Assembly (NCBI RefSeq): GCF_030413595.1
Contig: NZ_CP129238.1
Span: 1,736,001 to 1,800,000, forward strand
Length of the DNA: 64,000 bases
From: Planococcus liqunii
GTDB lineage: Bacteria; Bacillota; Bacilli; Bacillales_A; Planococcaceae
Direction of reading: 5' to 3'
Made by a program: the position numbers and the translations under genes. Every line of letters starts with the position of its first letter. The first letter of the stretch is position 1. Below are positions 35,229-44,724 of this stretch, piece by piece. The notes below the pieces were generated by a model. That model saw only the letters and a program-made list of their open reading frames with translations, had not been told where the DNA came from and ran no database searches.

Positions 35229-35912
35229 ATGGAATACAGTGGTGGCTATTTTCTTCTTTCTGCAACAAGCGCCAATCAATTCTTTTACCTCACCCAATTA
35301 GAAGATGGCGGATTCCATGTCGAAAGGCTGATTTCGATGGATGAGGAAGTGGGTGGTGTTTTCCCAAACATTTTTGACATTTGGGCAGGTGGAAAGCTTA
35401 ATAAGCAAACCCCCATCTTATCCGCATCGGTGCTGGATAAGGTCTTGGTATCCATGGTATTTGGTGCGCAGGAAGAAGCACTGGAAGGCTATCGTGAAGC
35501 AAGACCCCAGGATCCTTTGGTGGGTCTGATCGGCATCAGTCTTGACAAGAAGCATCTTCCGGACTTTCATGACTGGCGGGATCCTATCAATGATGAAATT
35601 GGTGAAGGGGAAGGAGTTGTCTACTGCTTGAAGAAAAAGCAACCTCCCAGCAGTGGCGGAATATTCGCAGGATACGACATTGCAGGATACGAGTTGGGCG
35701 GCCGGTTTCTCTCTTTCTTGGGTAATCATTTTTTCAAATATTTTCTGGCACTTGATCCAAACCTTTCAATCAATAAATACGGTTTGTTTCCGGAACGGCA
35801 GAAGGCCGAAGAACTTGCTCGTTACACGAATGATGTGCTCAAGGACCTGGTAGGAGCCGAAGAAGACTTAATGTGGCTGCCGTGGAAAATAACAATTTAT
35901 GAAGGCTTTTAA
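35229..35912 (+). CDS. Hypothetical protein, 227 residues
   Basis: A soluble protein that starts MEYSGGYFLLSATSANQFFY, has a beta-rich first half and ends with helices (GLFPERQKAEELARYTNDVLKDL) and WLPWKITIYEGF. GGAGGTG at 35215-35221 fixes ATG 35229; the frame is open upstream to 35193. No family is recognised. Size and solitary setting resemble immunity-type accessory genes, but there is no toxin next to it. Confidence 0.6.
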   Translation: MEYSGGYFLLSATSANQFFYLTQLEDGGFHVERLISMDEEVGGVFPNIFDIWAGGKLNKQTPILSASVLDKVLVSMVFGAQEEALEGYREARPQDPLVGLIGISLDKKHLPDFHDWRDPINDEIGEGEGVVYCLKKKQPPSSGGIFAGYDIAGYELGGRFLSFLGNHFFKYFLALDPNLSINKYGLFPERQKAEELARYTNDVLKDLVGAEEDLMWLPWKITIYEGF

Positions 35913-35932
35913 ACTGAATGATTTTTTGTTTT

Positions 35933-35965
35933 TGAATGTAACATAATACTATTTATGTTACATTC
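35933..35965. repeat. Family A palindrome, copy A3
   Basis: Arms GAATGTAACATAA and TTATGTTACATTC around TACTAT. Both arms carry the same changed base (CATAA / TTATG), a compensatory change. It lies 20 bp after one gene and 62 bp before the next. Confidence 0.8.
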
Positions 35966-36026
35966 CCTTACTTTGTTATCAATGACATTAAATTATAAAA
36001 TCATTTAAGAATTGAGGTTTTTTAAA

Positions 36027-36470
36027 ATGAATGAACAAGCATGGAAATTTTGGAACGATTATTGGGCAATTCAAGGTCAAATCCAAACAAAAGAAGTAGA
36101 AGCATTTCAATTCGGCGCTGATGCGGATTGGTTAGCTAGCTTAGTAGTGGAAGGGAAAAAAACAGCCACATGTTCGGCTCACATATTGTACGAATTGGAG
36201 AATGAACCGTTACCACAGATAGGTCAATACAACATTGTATTAAATTCGAAGGAGTTACCCGTTGCAATTATTAGAGTGACAGAGGTATCGATCTTACCGA
36301 TGAATGAGGTTCCAGTTGAATTTGCTTTAGCAGAAGGCGAAGGCGATTATACCTTTTGGTGGAATGCTCATGAACAATTTTTTAAAAGTGAACTAAAAGT
36401 ACATGATTTACTCTATTCCAAAACCATGCTTCTAGTATGTGAACGGTTTGAAGTTATCCATAAATTATAG
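36027..36470 (+). CDS. ASCH domain protein
   Basis: This 147-residue protein has the ASCH (RNA-binding beta-barrel) pattern: VVEGKKTATCSAH, PQIGQYNIVLNSKELPVAIIRVTEV, AEGEGDYTFWWNAHEQFF. Stand-alone ASCH proteins of this size are thought to bind or process modified nucleosides. A TTG at 36012 is in frame; ATG 36027 with GAGG upstream is preferred. It is flanked on both sides by family A palindromes. Confidence 0.8.
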   Translation: MNEQAWKFWNDYWAIQGQIQTKEVEAFQFGADADWLASLVVEGKKTATCSAHILYELENEPLPQIGQYNIVLNSKELPVAIIRVTEVSILPMNEVPVEFALAEGEGDYTFWWNAHEQFFKSELKVHDLLYSKTMLLVCERFEVIHKL

Positions 36471-36506
36471 ATTTAGTGAAGCTGCCACTTGAGAATATCT
36501 TTTAAT

Positions 36507-36540
36507 CGAATGTAACTTAATCCAAAGTAAGTTACATTTA
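36507..36540. repeat. Family A palindrome, copy A4
   Basis: Arms GAATGTAACTTAA and AAGTTACATTT, 36 bp after the ASCH gene. The sequence that follows (TGATCCATTCAAAAG at 36601) is repeated after copy A8 (47361). Confidence 0.75.
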
Positions 36541-36657
36541 AAACCTTTATTTCAGTAATCTTCGAAGAGCGAGAGCTAAGAATGGATTTGCTAGAAAAAA
36601 TGATCCATTCAAAAGGCTATTCTTTATGGTTATAAAATCGTGTTTTTGAAAGAATCT

Positions 36658-36748
36658 AAGTTTACATATCATAAAGTTATCAGAAGTGAAGGAACCCAAT
36701 TAAGGTTTCTTCCCTTTTTGCTTGGAGAAGTGTACTTTAACGAACGGT
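36658..36748 (+). repeat. Family B repeat, copy B4
   Basis: TTTACATATCATAAAG-TTATCAGAAG, short hairpin GAAGGAACCC / GGTTTCTTCC, TTTTTG, then AGTGTACTTTAACGAACGG. Confidence 0.8.
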
Positions 36749-37022
36749 CATATTCTCAGGAGGTTTGTTGCAGGTTTTTAAAGTAGCGGATATTCATATG
36801 AATTGATGTTTTTATAACCGTTTGAAGGGAGAGCTAGATACGATGAAAAACAACAAAAAATAATATTTTGAATTTTCTGCAAATAGTAAGGTAATATGAT
36901 AGGTAGCGAAGGTGTATTCCTGCTTCTATCCAGTGAAAAAACAAGGAAGTACTCCCATTCTATTTTAACCTAAGGAGTTCTTTTGATTATTCAGCAAAAG
37001 TAAGTGAAGGGAGGTCCGCAAT

Positions 37023-37658
37023 ATGTGGTTTAAGCTATTACTGTTCCTATTCATCGTGTACGCAGTGAACGCCATCATCAAATTCGCTCTCAAGAAGTGG
37101 CTGAAGGTCGAGCCGCGGAAGAAGAAGTTCTTTTCGAATAATTATGTGAATGAGACTCACTTGAAAGTGGACTGGTTTGTGCGGGGGATCCTGTTGATTG
37201 CAGGGATGGCAACGTTGTTTTATGTCATTGCCGAAGAGAATTCAATTGTTTATATGCTCGTCTATCTCATTGTATTTATCATTCTGACTTATGCAGTGGA
37301 GGCGTACTTTGAGTGGAAAGCTTCCAAGCACCCGAAGCAGTCCCTTTTCATGTTGAGCGAAATGTTTGTCTTGCTCGTTGCGGTTGCCTTGCTGATCCAG
37401 TCAAGTTCATTCTTTTTAGGAATCATTGAGGGCGTCGTGACTGAAAAAGCGGAAGCAAGTTTTACTGTGGAAAGGGTATCAACTGGCTTTTGGGGCGATT
37501 CATCTGTCGAGGAAGTGCATTTGACGGATGCCACGGTTTTCAAGGGAAAAGTGGAGGCGTATGAAGAATTGAAGGAGGGAGATTTGGTGCGTGTGATGCC
37601 GTTCGATCTGCCCGCTGACTTTTCGTATTCTCTTGCTGCGGAAGTGACGGTGGAGTGA
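37023..37658 (+). CDS. DUF4181 membrane protein with soluble C-terminal domain
   Basis: This 211-residue protein has an N-terminal helix, then KKWLKVEPRKKKFFSNNYVNETHLKVDW, typical of DUF4181, and four further membrane helices to about residue 140. A beta-rich tail (VERVSTGFWGDSSVEEVHLTDATVFKG ... GDLVRVMPF) is not part of the usual short DUF4181 proteins. GGGAGG precedes ATG 37023. Function unknown. The 350-bp upstream gap holds copy B4 and nothing else recognisable. Confidence 0.72.
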   Translation: MWFKLLLFLFIVYAVNAIIKFALKKWLKVEPRKKKFFSNNYVNETHLKVDWFVRGILLIAGMATLFYVIAEENSIVYMLVYLIVFIILTYAVEAYFEWKASKHPKQSLFMLSEMFVLLVAVALLIQSSSFFLGIIEGVVTEKAEASFTVERVSTGFWGDSSVEEVHLTDATVFKGKVEAYEELKEGDLVRVMPFDLPADFSYSLAAEVTVE

Positions 37659-37822
37659 CAAGGGAAGCGCAAAACGCATGGCAAGCTGAAGCATTTGGTA
37701 GTCGAATTCTCCGTTTAGTTGGCGATACTATCCGGAACCGGCAAAATTCATGGTTTTTGCTTATTTACAGCCTTTTCATTATTATCTTGGTATTAAAGGA
37801 CTGGAACAAAACTGAATAATAA

Positions 37823-37860
37823 AGAAATGCCTTTCCGATTATTAGCGGAAAGGCATTTAA
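37823..37860 (+). terminator. Terminator-like hairpin after DUF4181 gene
   Basis: Stem AAATGCCTTTCCG / CGGAAAGGCATTT with loop ATTATTAG; the T run is weak. Confidence 0.6.
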
Positions 37861-37973
37861 GTACTTTCTTGACGAGCATTGAAACGGCTTGGCCTAAAAA
37901 AACTGACTGCGTAACCATTATTATATCAAGTATTGCTTTCCAAGCTTTGTAAGAGTTCATCTAAAATGAACTA

Positions 37974-38040
37974 GAGTTACATATCATCAGATTATGGGAA
38001 GAGAAGCTCAAGCATGTGCTTCTTCTTTTTTGTCCGTCAG
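37974..38040 (+). repeat. Family B repeat, copy B5 (right end truncated)
   Basis: AGTTACATATCATCAGATTA, hairpin GAAGAGAAGC / GCTTCTTC, T6, GTCCG. The ACTTTTACGAACG end is missing. Confidence 0.7.
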
Positions 38041-38152
38041 AGCATCCCTTTCAAATTCTATTGAGTGATAGGCACGTTGAGGAGAAACAAATTTTAGTGG
38101 TTTTGAATTTCAAAATGACGAACCAATTAGGCAGCAATTCTAATTCTTTACT

Positions 38153-38229
38153 AATCGTTCTCAAAATGATAATGTAGCATGTATAGGGCGAGGAACCATT
38201 TTAAAGAAATTAGAATGATCGTTCTCGAA
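38153..38229. promoter_or_regulatory. TetR operator candidates upstream of tetR-type gene
   Basis: TAATCGTTCTCAAA (38153) and AGAATGATCGTTCTCG (38212) share the core ATCGTTCTC. A symmetrical version lies at 38850 before the oxidoreductase gene. This arrangement suggests autoregulation and control of the downstream operon. Confidence 0.5.
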
Positions 38230-38255
38230 TCTTATGAATGAAGAGGAGAAATCGC

Positions 38256-38831
38256 ATGGCGAGAAACAGAGAATATGATGAACATGAAGTATTGCATAAA
38301 GCGATGGAACTTTTTTGGATGCAGGGTTATGAAAAGACCTCCATGCAAGACTTGGTCGAACATATGGGCATCCATCGCAGAAGCATCTATGATACGTTTG
38401 GAGACAAGCACACGTTATACCTGAAATCATTGGAACGCTATGAACAGATGGTAGGAAACAGCATGACTTCGCAAATCAAACCGTCGGATTCAGTAAAACA
38501 GTCCATCAGACGTTTGTTTGAGATCACAATCCTTCGCGGCGGACAAAGTCCAAAAGGTTGTTTGACCGTGAATTCTGCCGTTGAATTATCCTTGCATGAC
38601 GAAGAAGTGGCGGAAAAGGTGGTAGACAGCTTTTCCAAGACGGAACATCTGCTGTATGAACTTTTGATGAGTGGCCAGGAGTCGGGAGAAATATCCGAAT
38701 CCCTGGATGCTGCAAAAACCTCCATGTTTCTCCATAATTCATTAGTGGGATTGCGCGTATTGACGAAAACGACTGAGAATCGAGAAAAATTAGAAAGCAT
38801 CATCGACACGACACTATCCGTCTTGGATTAA
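38256..38831 (+). CDS. TetR/AcrR family transcriptional regulator
   Basis: This 191-residue repressor has an N-terminal HTH (HKAMELFWMQGYEKTSMQDLVEHMGIHRRSIYDTFGDKHTLYLKSL) and a C-terminal ligand domain with SPKGCLTVNSAVEL, a segment common in regulators that sense electrophiles. ATG 38256 follows GAGGAG; TTG/ATG codons upstream (38238) are less good. It probably represses itself and the oxidoreductase-hydrolase-thioesterase operon through the AGAACG-type palindromes around it. Confidence 0.88.
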   Translation: MARNREYDEHEVLHKAMELFWMQGYEKTSMQDLVEHMGIHRRSIYDTFGDKHTLYLKSLERYEQMVGNSMTSQIKPSDSVKQSIRRLFEITILRGGQSPKGCLTVNSAVELSLHDEEVAEKVVDSFSKTEHLLYELLMSGQESGEISESLDAAKTSMFLHNSLVGLRVLTKTTENREKLESIIDTTLSVLD

Positions 38832-38849
38832 GCTTTCTTTTTTTGTTCA

Positions 38850-38871
38850 TTCGAGAACGGTCGTTCTTTAA
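38850..38871. promoter_or_regulatory. Perfect palindrome AGAACG-GT-CGTTCT
   Basis: A symmetrical 14-bp site (AGAACGGTCGTTCT) between the TetR-type gene and the oxidoreductase, 45 bp before ATG 38908. It matches the half-sites at 38153 and 38212 and is the best candidate for the operator. Confidence 0.55.
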
Positions 38872-38907
38872 TTTGGAAATAATACTTAGGGAAGTCGAGG
38901 TACAGAA

Positions 38908-39906
38908 ATGAAAGCGATGGTTATTGATAAGTATGGAAAGGCAGCGCTGCGTTTGATGGAAATACCGTTACCTGAAGTTGGCGAATACGAAGTGCTTGCA
39001 GAAATACGGGCAGCAAGTGTAAATCCGCTGGATTCAAAGATCCGCAACGGAGAAGTGAAATTATTGCTTGACTATAAAATGCCTCTTGTCCTGGGGAATG
39101 ACTTTTCCGGTGTTGTGGCACAGGTTGGGGCAAAAGTGACCCGTTTCAAGGTAGGTGATGAAATATATGGACGGCCGCATGAGAAAAAGATTGGTACCTT
39201 TGCTGAGTATATTTCCGTTCATGAAGACGATATCGCGTTAAAACCTGTAAATTTGAGCTTTGTGGAAGCAGCTTCGATTCCATTGGTTGGCTTGACGTCC
39301 TACCAGGCCTTGCACGATATCCTTCACTTGCAAAAAGGCCAGAAAATATTGATTCATGCTGGGGCTGGAGGTGTGGGAACCTTTGCGCTTCAATTGGCGA
39401 AAGTAATGGGTGCTTACGTGGCAACCACGGCGAGTGAAGCGGGGGCGGATTTAGTGAAGTCTTTTGGTGCAGACAAAATCATTAATTACAAAGCAGATAA
39501 ATTTGAAAATATCCTAAAAAATTATGATGCTGCATTTGATACACTTGGCGGCGAGAATTTGGAAAAATCTTTTTCTGTGTTAAAAAACGGAGGAGAGCTT
39601 GTATCCGTTGCAGGTTTGCCGAATGGCCGTTTTGCCAAGGAACGGGAATTAGGTTTTTTGAAAACGATGCTGCTCTATGCAGTAAGTAAAAAAATTACTG
39701 GACTTGAAAAGAAGCATGATGTCCGGTATACGTATTTGTTCATGAGATCAAGCGGAGAACAATTAAAAATTATCACTGAATTAATCGAATCCGGAAAAAT
39801 TAAACCGGTGATTGACCGTGTTTTTTCATTCAAGGAAGCGCAGAAGGCGATGGAATATTCAGAGTCAGGAAGAGCTAAAGGAAAAATTATCTTAGCGATA
39901 AAGTAA
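38908..39906 (+). CDS. NADPH:quinone oxidoreductase-like MDR enzyme
   Basis: This 332-residue zinc-independent MDR enzyme has a GroES-like N-terminal domain (ASVNPLDSKIRNGE ... PLVLGNDFSGVVAQVG) and a Rossmann domain with HAGAGGVGTFALQLAK. The structural and catalytic zinc cysteines are absent, as in quinone reductases. It probably reduces quinones or other electrophiles with NADPH. It starts 77 bp after the TetR gene and heads a three-gene operon. Confidence 0.88.
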   Translation: MKAMVIDKYGKAALRLMEIPLPEVGEYEVLAEIRAASVNPLDSKIRNGEVKLLLDYKMPLVLGNDFSGVVAQVGAKVTRFKVGDEIYGRPHEKKIGTFAEYISVHEDDIALKPVNLSFVEAASIPLVGLTSYQALHDILHLQKGQKILIHAGAGGVGTFALQLAKVMGAYVATTASEAGADLVKSFGADKIINYKADKFENILKNYDAAFDTLGGENLEKSFSVLKNGGELVSVAGLPNGRFAKERELGFLKTMLLYAVSKKITGLEKKHDVRYTYLFMRSSGEQLKIITELIESGKIKPVIDRVFSFKEAQKAMEYSESGRAKGKIILAIK

Positions 39907-39944
39907 CGACTACTCGAACGATACATTCAAAAGGAGAGAAAACC

Positions 39945-40784
39945 ATGTCAATAGTTAAAATTCCAACCCAATCAAGTTATATCGAAGCTGAAGGAATCCG
40001 GTTTGCCTATCGAAAGTTCGGGCAGGAAACAGGAATTCCCTTGGTATTTTTTATCCATTTCCGCGGAACGATGGAAAACTGGGACCCTGAGCTGATCGGA
40101 TCGCTGGCTGCGGACAGACCGATTATCCTGTTTGATAATACAGGCGTCGGGGAATCCAGTGGGGAAACACCGTCTACGATAGCCGAAATGGCCAAAGACG
40201 CAATATCCTTCATCACAGCACTGGGCTTACCGCAAGTCGATGTTCTGGGCTTTTCCATTGGCGGAATGGTTGCGCAGGAAGTGGCTTTGCAGCAGCCGGA
40301 TTTGGTTCGCCGTTTAATCCTTTCGGGTACCGCCCCACAATCCGGCGTTAACCTTAAAACACGGCACGATGTATTGATGGCAGCGAGCACCGATGACAAA
40401 GAAAAAGCCTTCGAAAATTTCCTGTTCCTTTTTTATCACCCGACCGAAAGCAGTCGCGCAGCCGGAACCGCTTCTCTGAAACGGATCATGGAACAGAAAA
40501 AAATGAACAGTTCAAAGCAGGTGTTAAACGCCCAATCAAAAGCGCTGGAACAGTGGAGTGACCGGGTGCATAACCAATCCTACGATCGGCTTCATCAAAT
40601 CAAGCAGCCAGTACTGGTGACGAACGGCGTGGTCGATATCATGGTTCCTACGGAGAACAGTTACATTCTTGCACAGCAATTGCCGGATGCCCAGCTGATC
40701 ATTTACCCGGATTCCGGGCATGGACACCTGTTCCAATATCCGCAGTTGTTTGCCGAACATGTAAAACTGTTTCTTAATGCATAG
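39945..40784 (+). CDS. Alpha/beta hydrolase
   Basis: This 279-residue protein has the nucleophile elbow GFSIGG (Ser), a late acidic residue (VTNGVVDIMVPTENS) and the catalytic His in DSGHGHLFQYP. The oxyanion region is FFIHFRGTMENWDPEL. The substrate is not known. It follows the oxidoreductase by 38 bp with AAAGGAGAG and is most likely co-transcribed. Confidence 0.86.
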   Translation: MSIVKIPTQSSYIEAEGIRFAYRKFGQETGIPLVFFIHFRGTMENWDPELIGSLAADRPIILFDNTGVGESSGETPSTIAEMAKDAISFITALGLPQVDVLGFSIGGMVAQEVALQQPDLVRRLILSGTAPQSGVNLKTRHDVLMAASTDDKEKAFENFLFLFYHPTESSRAAGTASLKRIMEQKKMNSSKQVLNAQSKALEQWSDRVHNQSYDRLHQIKQPVLVTNGVVDIMVPTENSYILAQQLPDAQLIIYPDSGHGHLFQYPQLFAEHVKLFLNA

Positions 40785-40807
40785 AATCGAAAAGGGAGTT
40801 GTGGAGC

Positions 40808-41254
40808 ATGAGCCACTTAGAACGATTAAAGAAAATGATGACAGGTGAATTGCCCGGTGCCCCGATAGCACAAGTGTTGGGCTTTGAAGTGGTAGAAGTG
40901 GAAGAAGGCAGGGTGGTCATCGAACTGGAAGCTTCTGAGCGATTACATAATCCGATGGGCACGCTGCATGGCGGAATCCTAGGGGATATAGCGGATGCCG
41001 CGATGGGCTATACTTTCGTCAGTACGCTTGCCGATGACGAATTGTTTACAACGGTCGAACTTAAATTGAATTTCCTTAAACCGGTTTTCAAATCAAAACT
41101 GCGGGCTGAAGGGAGAATAATCAAAAAAGGCGGCACAATCGGATTGCTGGAATGCCACATCTACGATGAAAAAGGGAGCCTGGTCGCCCATTCAACGAGT
41201 ACCTGTATGGTCTTGAAAGGGAATGCCAATCAGAAAAGAGAAAGAAATAGTTAA
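40808..41254 (+). CDS. PaaI-type hotdog thioesterase
   Basis: This 148-residue hotdog protein contains NPMGTLHGGILGDIADAAMGY, the PaaI/YdiI active-site region, and TTVELKLNFLKPV. It should hydrolyse an aromatic or acyl CoA thioester. ATG 40808 has GGGAG 10 bases upstream; TTG 40799 is an alternative. Third gene of the TetR-controlled operon. Confidence 0.85.
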   Translation: MSHLERLKKMMTGELPGAPIAQVLGFEVVEVEEGRVVIELEASERLHNPMGTLHGGILGDIADAAMGYTFVSTLADDELFTTVELKLNFLKPVFKSKLRAEGRIIKKGGTIGLLECHIYDEKGSLVAHSTSTCMVLKGNANQKRERNS

Positions 41255-41372
41255 CATTTGAAGGATTACCAGAAGTAGCAGTAATTCTAATAGCAAAATA
41301 TAAAAAGAGAAAGAGCAGTGCTGGCGGCACTGCTTTTTCCCTTTTGTCTCTATAGGTGTGCTTTTTAGAACG
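41249..41372 (+). repeat. Family B repeat, copy B6
   Basis: AGTTAACATTTGAAGGATTA-CCAGAAGTAG, spacer AATTCTAATAGCAAAATA, hairpin AAAGAGCAGTGC / GCACTGCTTTTT, CCCTTTTGTCTCTATA, GTGTGCTTTTTAGAACG. It lies directly on the stop of the thioesterase gene. Confidence 0.8.
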
Positions 41373-41614
41373 TAATCGGTATAACATGAAGGAGAACCGT
41401 AACAAAACTAAACGAGGCTGATAATATTAAATAAACTCTAGCTTATGCATGTTTTGTACAAATACTAAAGATATACAGTTATTAAATCGAATTCTACTGT
41501 TTTCTTACGTCGATACATCAAATTATCTTAGTTATTAAAACCTATCCAAAGTACATCAGGTTTTGTCGTTTGAATGTCTTAAACACGGGTCTAGATTCTG
41601 TTATTTTGGTTGAA

Positions 41615-41700
41615 TATATTTATGATATGGTCACTGCACATACAAGAACAACCCAATCATTGAAATGATTGGGCCAGGTTTCCATTTGTCTTTTTTTTTC
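41615..41700 (+). repeat. Diverged family B-like hairpin, copy B6b
   Basis: Contains CACTGCACATACAAGAA (compare the GCATACAAAAGAA part of B1), hairpin CCCAATCATT / AATGATTGGG and CCATTTGTC followed by T9. The T-run suggests it also works as a terminator. The remaining part of the 41255-41810 gap shows nothing else. Confidence 0.5.
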
Positions 41701-41810
41701 AAAGCTTTATAATGATAAAAGATGCATTTTAGTTGGTAGTTTTTCTTAAAGCGTTTTTATCTATCGGTTTAAGAGAAAGTTTGAAGTATAGAAGGCGGGA
41801 CGGAAAATAA

Positions 41811-43319
41811 ATGAAAAAAATTGGATTTGATTCGGAGAAATATTTGCAGGAACAATCTGCCTACATCTTAGAACGGGTACAGCAGTATGATAAACTTTAC
41901 TTGGAATTTGGCGGAAAATTAATAGGTGACAAACACGCCAAGCGTGTCTTGCCTGGATTTGATGAAGATGCCAAAATCAAACTATTGCATACACTGAAAG
42001 AAAATGCGGAAATCATCATTTGTGTGTACGCTGGAGACATCGAACGAAACAAAGTCCGTGAAGATTACGGCATCACTTATGATCAAGATGTCTTGCGCTT
42101 GATCGATGAATATCGGGCATATGGCATTTCTGTCAACAGTGTCTTAATCACTCGTTATCAGGGACAACCAACAGTCAAAGTATTTATGACAAAGCTTGAG
42201 AGAAGCGGAATTAGCGTCTGTATTCACCACGAAATCGAAGGTTATCCGACAAATGTGGACGCGGTCCTTGGGGAAGAGGGGTTTGCGACGAATCCCTATA
42301 TCAAAACGACAAAGCCAATCGTGGTAGTAACGGCACCTGGCCCGGGCAGCGGAAAGCTTGCCACCTGCCTTAACCAAATGTACCATGAGAACAAACTGGG
42401 GAATGAAGTCGGCTATGCCAAGTTTGAGACTTTTCCGGTTTGGAACTTGCCGTTAAAGCACCCGGTAAACATCGCTTATGAAGCGGCTACCGTCGATTTG
42501 AAAGATGTAAATATGATTGACAATTATCACTATGAAGCATACGGGAAAGTCGCGATCAATTACAATCGTGATATTGAGACGTTTCCTGTCATCAAACGGA
42601 TTATTGAACGGATTACTGGTAAAGAGTCTGTTTACAGCTCGCCGACTGATATGGGGGTTAATCGTCTGAAATCGGGCATCACCGACGATATGGTCGTGCA
42701 GGAAGCTGCCAAGCAGGAAATCATTCGTCGCAGTTTCAGCGTAGAGAACGACTATAAAAAAGGGCTTGCTGATGAAGATAGTATACGCCACATGCAAGTG
42801 ATTCTGGAAGAGACTGACTTAAAGAAAGAGGATCGGCCACCTGTATTGCCAGCCCGTAATTATGCGGAAGCAGTCCAAGAGCAAATTGGCAGCACGAATT
42901 TACAAGCCGTAATTGCGATAGAACTGCCAAATGGTGAGATGATTACCGGTCGAACGACAACTTTGATGGATGCTTCAGCAGCAGCGATTCTGAATGGGTT
43001 GAAGAAATTGACCAATATTGCGGAGGAAATTAATTTGTTGTCACCAATGATTCTGCAGACGATTCAACGGTTGAAAACCGATGATTTGAACAGCCGAGTT
43101 CCGACATTAAGCGCCAATGAAGTGCTGATTGCACTGGCAATCAGCGCGGTCACCAACCCTACTTCTGAGCTGGCTTATAAGCAACTTCCAAATTTAAGAG
43201 ATACACAAGCACATTCCACGGTTATATTGAATAGGGAAAACGAACAGACCTTTAAGAAGCTTGGAATCGACATCACCAATGATCCGGTATATCCATCTGA
43301 GAACCTGTATTACAATTAA
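41811..43319 (+). CDS. DUF1846 family protein
   Basis: This 502-residue cytosolic protein matches the DUF1846 family along its whole length. Residues about 165-185 form a P-loop-like stretch ([21 protein letters not shown]). Other marks are [32 protein letters not shown] and [10 protein letters not shown]. Structures of the family suggest an ATP-binding enzyme, but no reaction is established. AAGGCGGGA precedes ATG 41811. Unlike its neighbours it looks like a normal, well-conserved metabolic gene. Confidence 0.88.
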   Translation: MKKIGFDSEKYLQEQSAYILERVQQYDKLYLEFGGKLIGDKHAKRVLPGFDEDAKIKLLHTLKENAEIIICVYAGDIERNKVREDYGITYDQDVLRLIDEYRAYGISVNSVLITRYQGQPTVKVFMTKLERSGISVCIHHEIEGYPTNVDAVLGEEGFATNPYIKTTKPIVVVTAPGPGSGKLATCLNQMYHENKLGNEVGYAKFETFPVWNLPLKHPVNIAYEAATVDLKDVNMIDNYHYEAYGKVAINYNRDIETFPVIKRIIERITGKESVYSSPTDMGVNRLKSGITDDMVVQEAAKQEIIRRSFSVENDYKKGLADEDSIRHMQVILEETDLKKEDRPPVLPARNYAEAVQEQIGSTNLQAVIAIELPNGEMITGRTTTLMDASAAAILNGLKKLTNIAEEINLLSPMILQTIQRLKTDDLNSRVPTLSANEVLIALAISAVTNPTSELAYKQLPNLRDTQAHSTVILNRENEQTFKKLGIDITNDPVYPSENLYYN

Positions 43320-43395
43320 GATTTGAAAAACGCCTGCCTTTTTCTTCTTGCAAAGAAGCCTAAGGCAGATGTTTTTTCGTTTATAAAGTTTAGCA

Positions 43396-43440
43396 AAAAG
43401 GAGCAGACTTCTTCTAATGAGAAGACTGCTCCTTTTTTGC
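43396..43440 (+). terminator. Terminator downstream of DUF1846 gene
   Basis: Stem AAAAAGGAGCAG / CTGCTCCTTTTTT with an inner CTTCT/AGAAG pair. A weaker hairpin (GCCTGCC ... GGCAGATG, 43333-43371) precedes it. Confidence 0.8.
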
Positions 43441-43739
43441 TTAATGGATTTGTTGCCGGAATATCTGTTGGAATCTATCAAGGACAAGTTTTTGCATGCG
43501 GATTGTTAAGCACGGCAATAGCTTCATAATTCTTTTAGCTTTGAGGAAGGAGCTGCGTTCCCTAATTTGTCAGGCAAGTAATGTACTTTATATTATTGTG
43601 CTGGAGTATGCTTTCCCGACCGTATTGGATATTAAAAGAATTTGTTTCAAAGAATAAAATCAAGAGCGATATTTTATTGTAGAGTGATGTAAATTAACAT
43701 TGTCAGTTTTTTCCTTTTGAAATACTGGCTAATTTCTCG

Positions 43740-43961
43740 TTACTGCTCCTCGATCGGACCCATCTTTGCATAGAGTTCATCATCACTCGTGAGGATAAAC
43801 AAAACTGCCTGGTATTCGGGGCTGGTTTGCCAGGACGTGTTTAATAAATTGAGCCGCTGGAAGATTAACGAAGGGTGCGAAGCCGAAAGAAACTGCGGGG
43901 AGAGCACCGGTTGCTCATTGTCGTGAAAGTTGAAATGCCTTGGATTTTTCCTCTTTTCGTT
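43740..43961 (-). pseudogene. Possible remnant coding region (74 open codons, no clear start)
   Basis: The minus strand is open and protein-like, with PRHFNFHDNEQPVLSPQFL, SLIFQRLNLLNTSWQ and EYQAVLFILTSDDELYAKMG before TAA. The last part recalls DUF6075-type small proteins (ALFYILSGNNDLY), but this is from memory only. No start codon or ribosome site is obvious, so it is probably a decayed gene. Confidence 0.3.
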
Positions 43962-44021
43962 TCATTTACTTTTGAGTTTCTTCTATCTGAGTTTATATTG
44001 AGTAGAAATATAAACAATTTT

Positions 44022-44132
44022 GTTCGTAAAAGTCCTTAAATGAAGTGAACGTTCGTAAAGTGTTTTAGTACTTTTACGAACGGTTTAATTTCCAGAATTA
44101 TCTAGCTATTATTTTAAGCTTTATGTATATTT
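44022..44132 (+). repeat. Family B-related hairpin repeat, copy B7 (intact version of the IS3 target)
   Basis: GTTCGTAAAAGTCC ... AAGTGAACGTTCGTAAAGT, pairing with ACTTTTACGAACG at 44070-44082, then the tail TTTCCAGAATTATCTAGCTA and GTATATTTAA. It shows what the site at 24749/26168 looked like before the IS3 insertion. Confidence 0.75.
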
Positions 44133-44274
44133 AACGTAAGAGTATCTATTCTATTTATACGAATTAAAATAAAATAATAGGAATGGAGAAAATATTATTT
44201 TTTGAATGCAGAATGCAGGCAGTTGAGTGACACTCAAAAAGTCATTAAGGACAAATAAGAAGGGAGAAATTTAT

Positions 44275-44535
44275 GTGAAAAACAGCTTTTTAAATTCATT
44301 TAAATTATTTGTAGTTTTCTTTTGCTTAGGGGTTTTAGCTTTAATAGTAGGCGTCAACGGAGAATCACTTGCTATTATTGTTTCGAGACCTTCGGGTGCT
44401 GGATTTTGGACAACATCTGAAAGCATGATGAATGGATTTACATACATACCAATGTTTATAAGCGTTTTTTTCTTTGCACTAGCTATTGTTGTTTTCACAA
44501 TTTCTTTTATAAATGCGCAAAAAAAGGCGATATAA
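44275..44535 (+). CDS. Small two-helix membrane protein, 86 residues
   Basis: GTG 44275 follows GGGAG at 8 bases and gives a protein with two membrane helices (about 8-30 and 58-80) separated by a short outer loop (SRPSGAGFWTTSESMMNG). The open frame begins at 44227, but without a ribosome site. No family recognised. It is framed by repeat copies B7 and B8. Confidence 0.6.
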   Translation: MKNSFLNSFKLFVVFFCLGVLALIVGVNGESLAIIVSRPSGAGFWTTSESMMNGFTYIPMFISVFFFALAIVVFTISFINAQKKAI

Positions 44536-44641
44536 TACTTGCTGTGAACTTCAACCAACCTGTTTTTAGTAAGCTGCAGGAGAAAGACCTATTTCGATAA
44601 CTTTTTTGATTGACCTATTGGGTAAAGTAAAGAGTATGAAA

Positions 44642-44676
44642 ATGAATGTAACTTAATGTTAATTAAGTTACATTCA
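44642..44676. repeat. Family A palindrome, copy A5
   Basis: Arms GAATGTAACTTAAT and ATTAAGTTACATTC around GTTA, the most symmetrical copy. Confidence 0.8.
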
Positions 44677-44724
44677 AATGGCTGCACTATAAAGTTTTAA
44701 AGCCTGAATTACAAAGTATTTAGG

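Noticed and set aside
43320..43529. 68-residue ORF behind DUF1846
   Set aside because: It is translated straight through two terminator hairpins and has no ribosome site.
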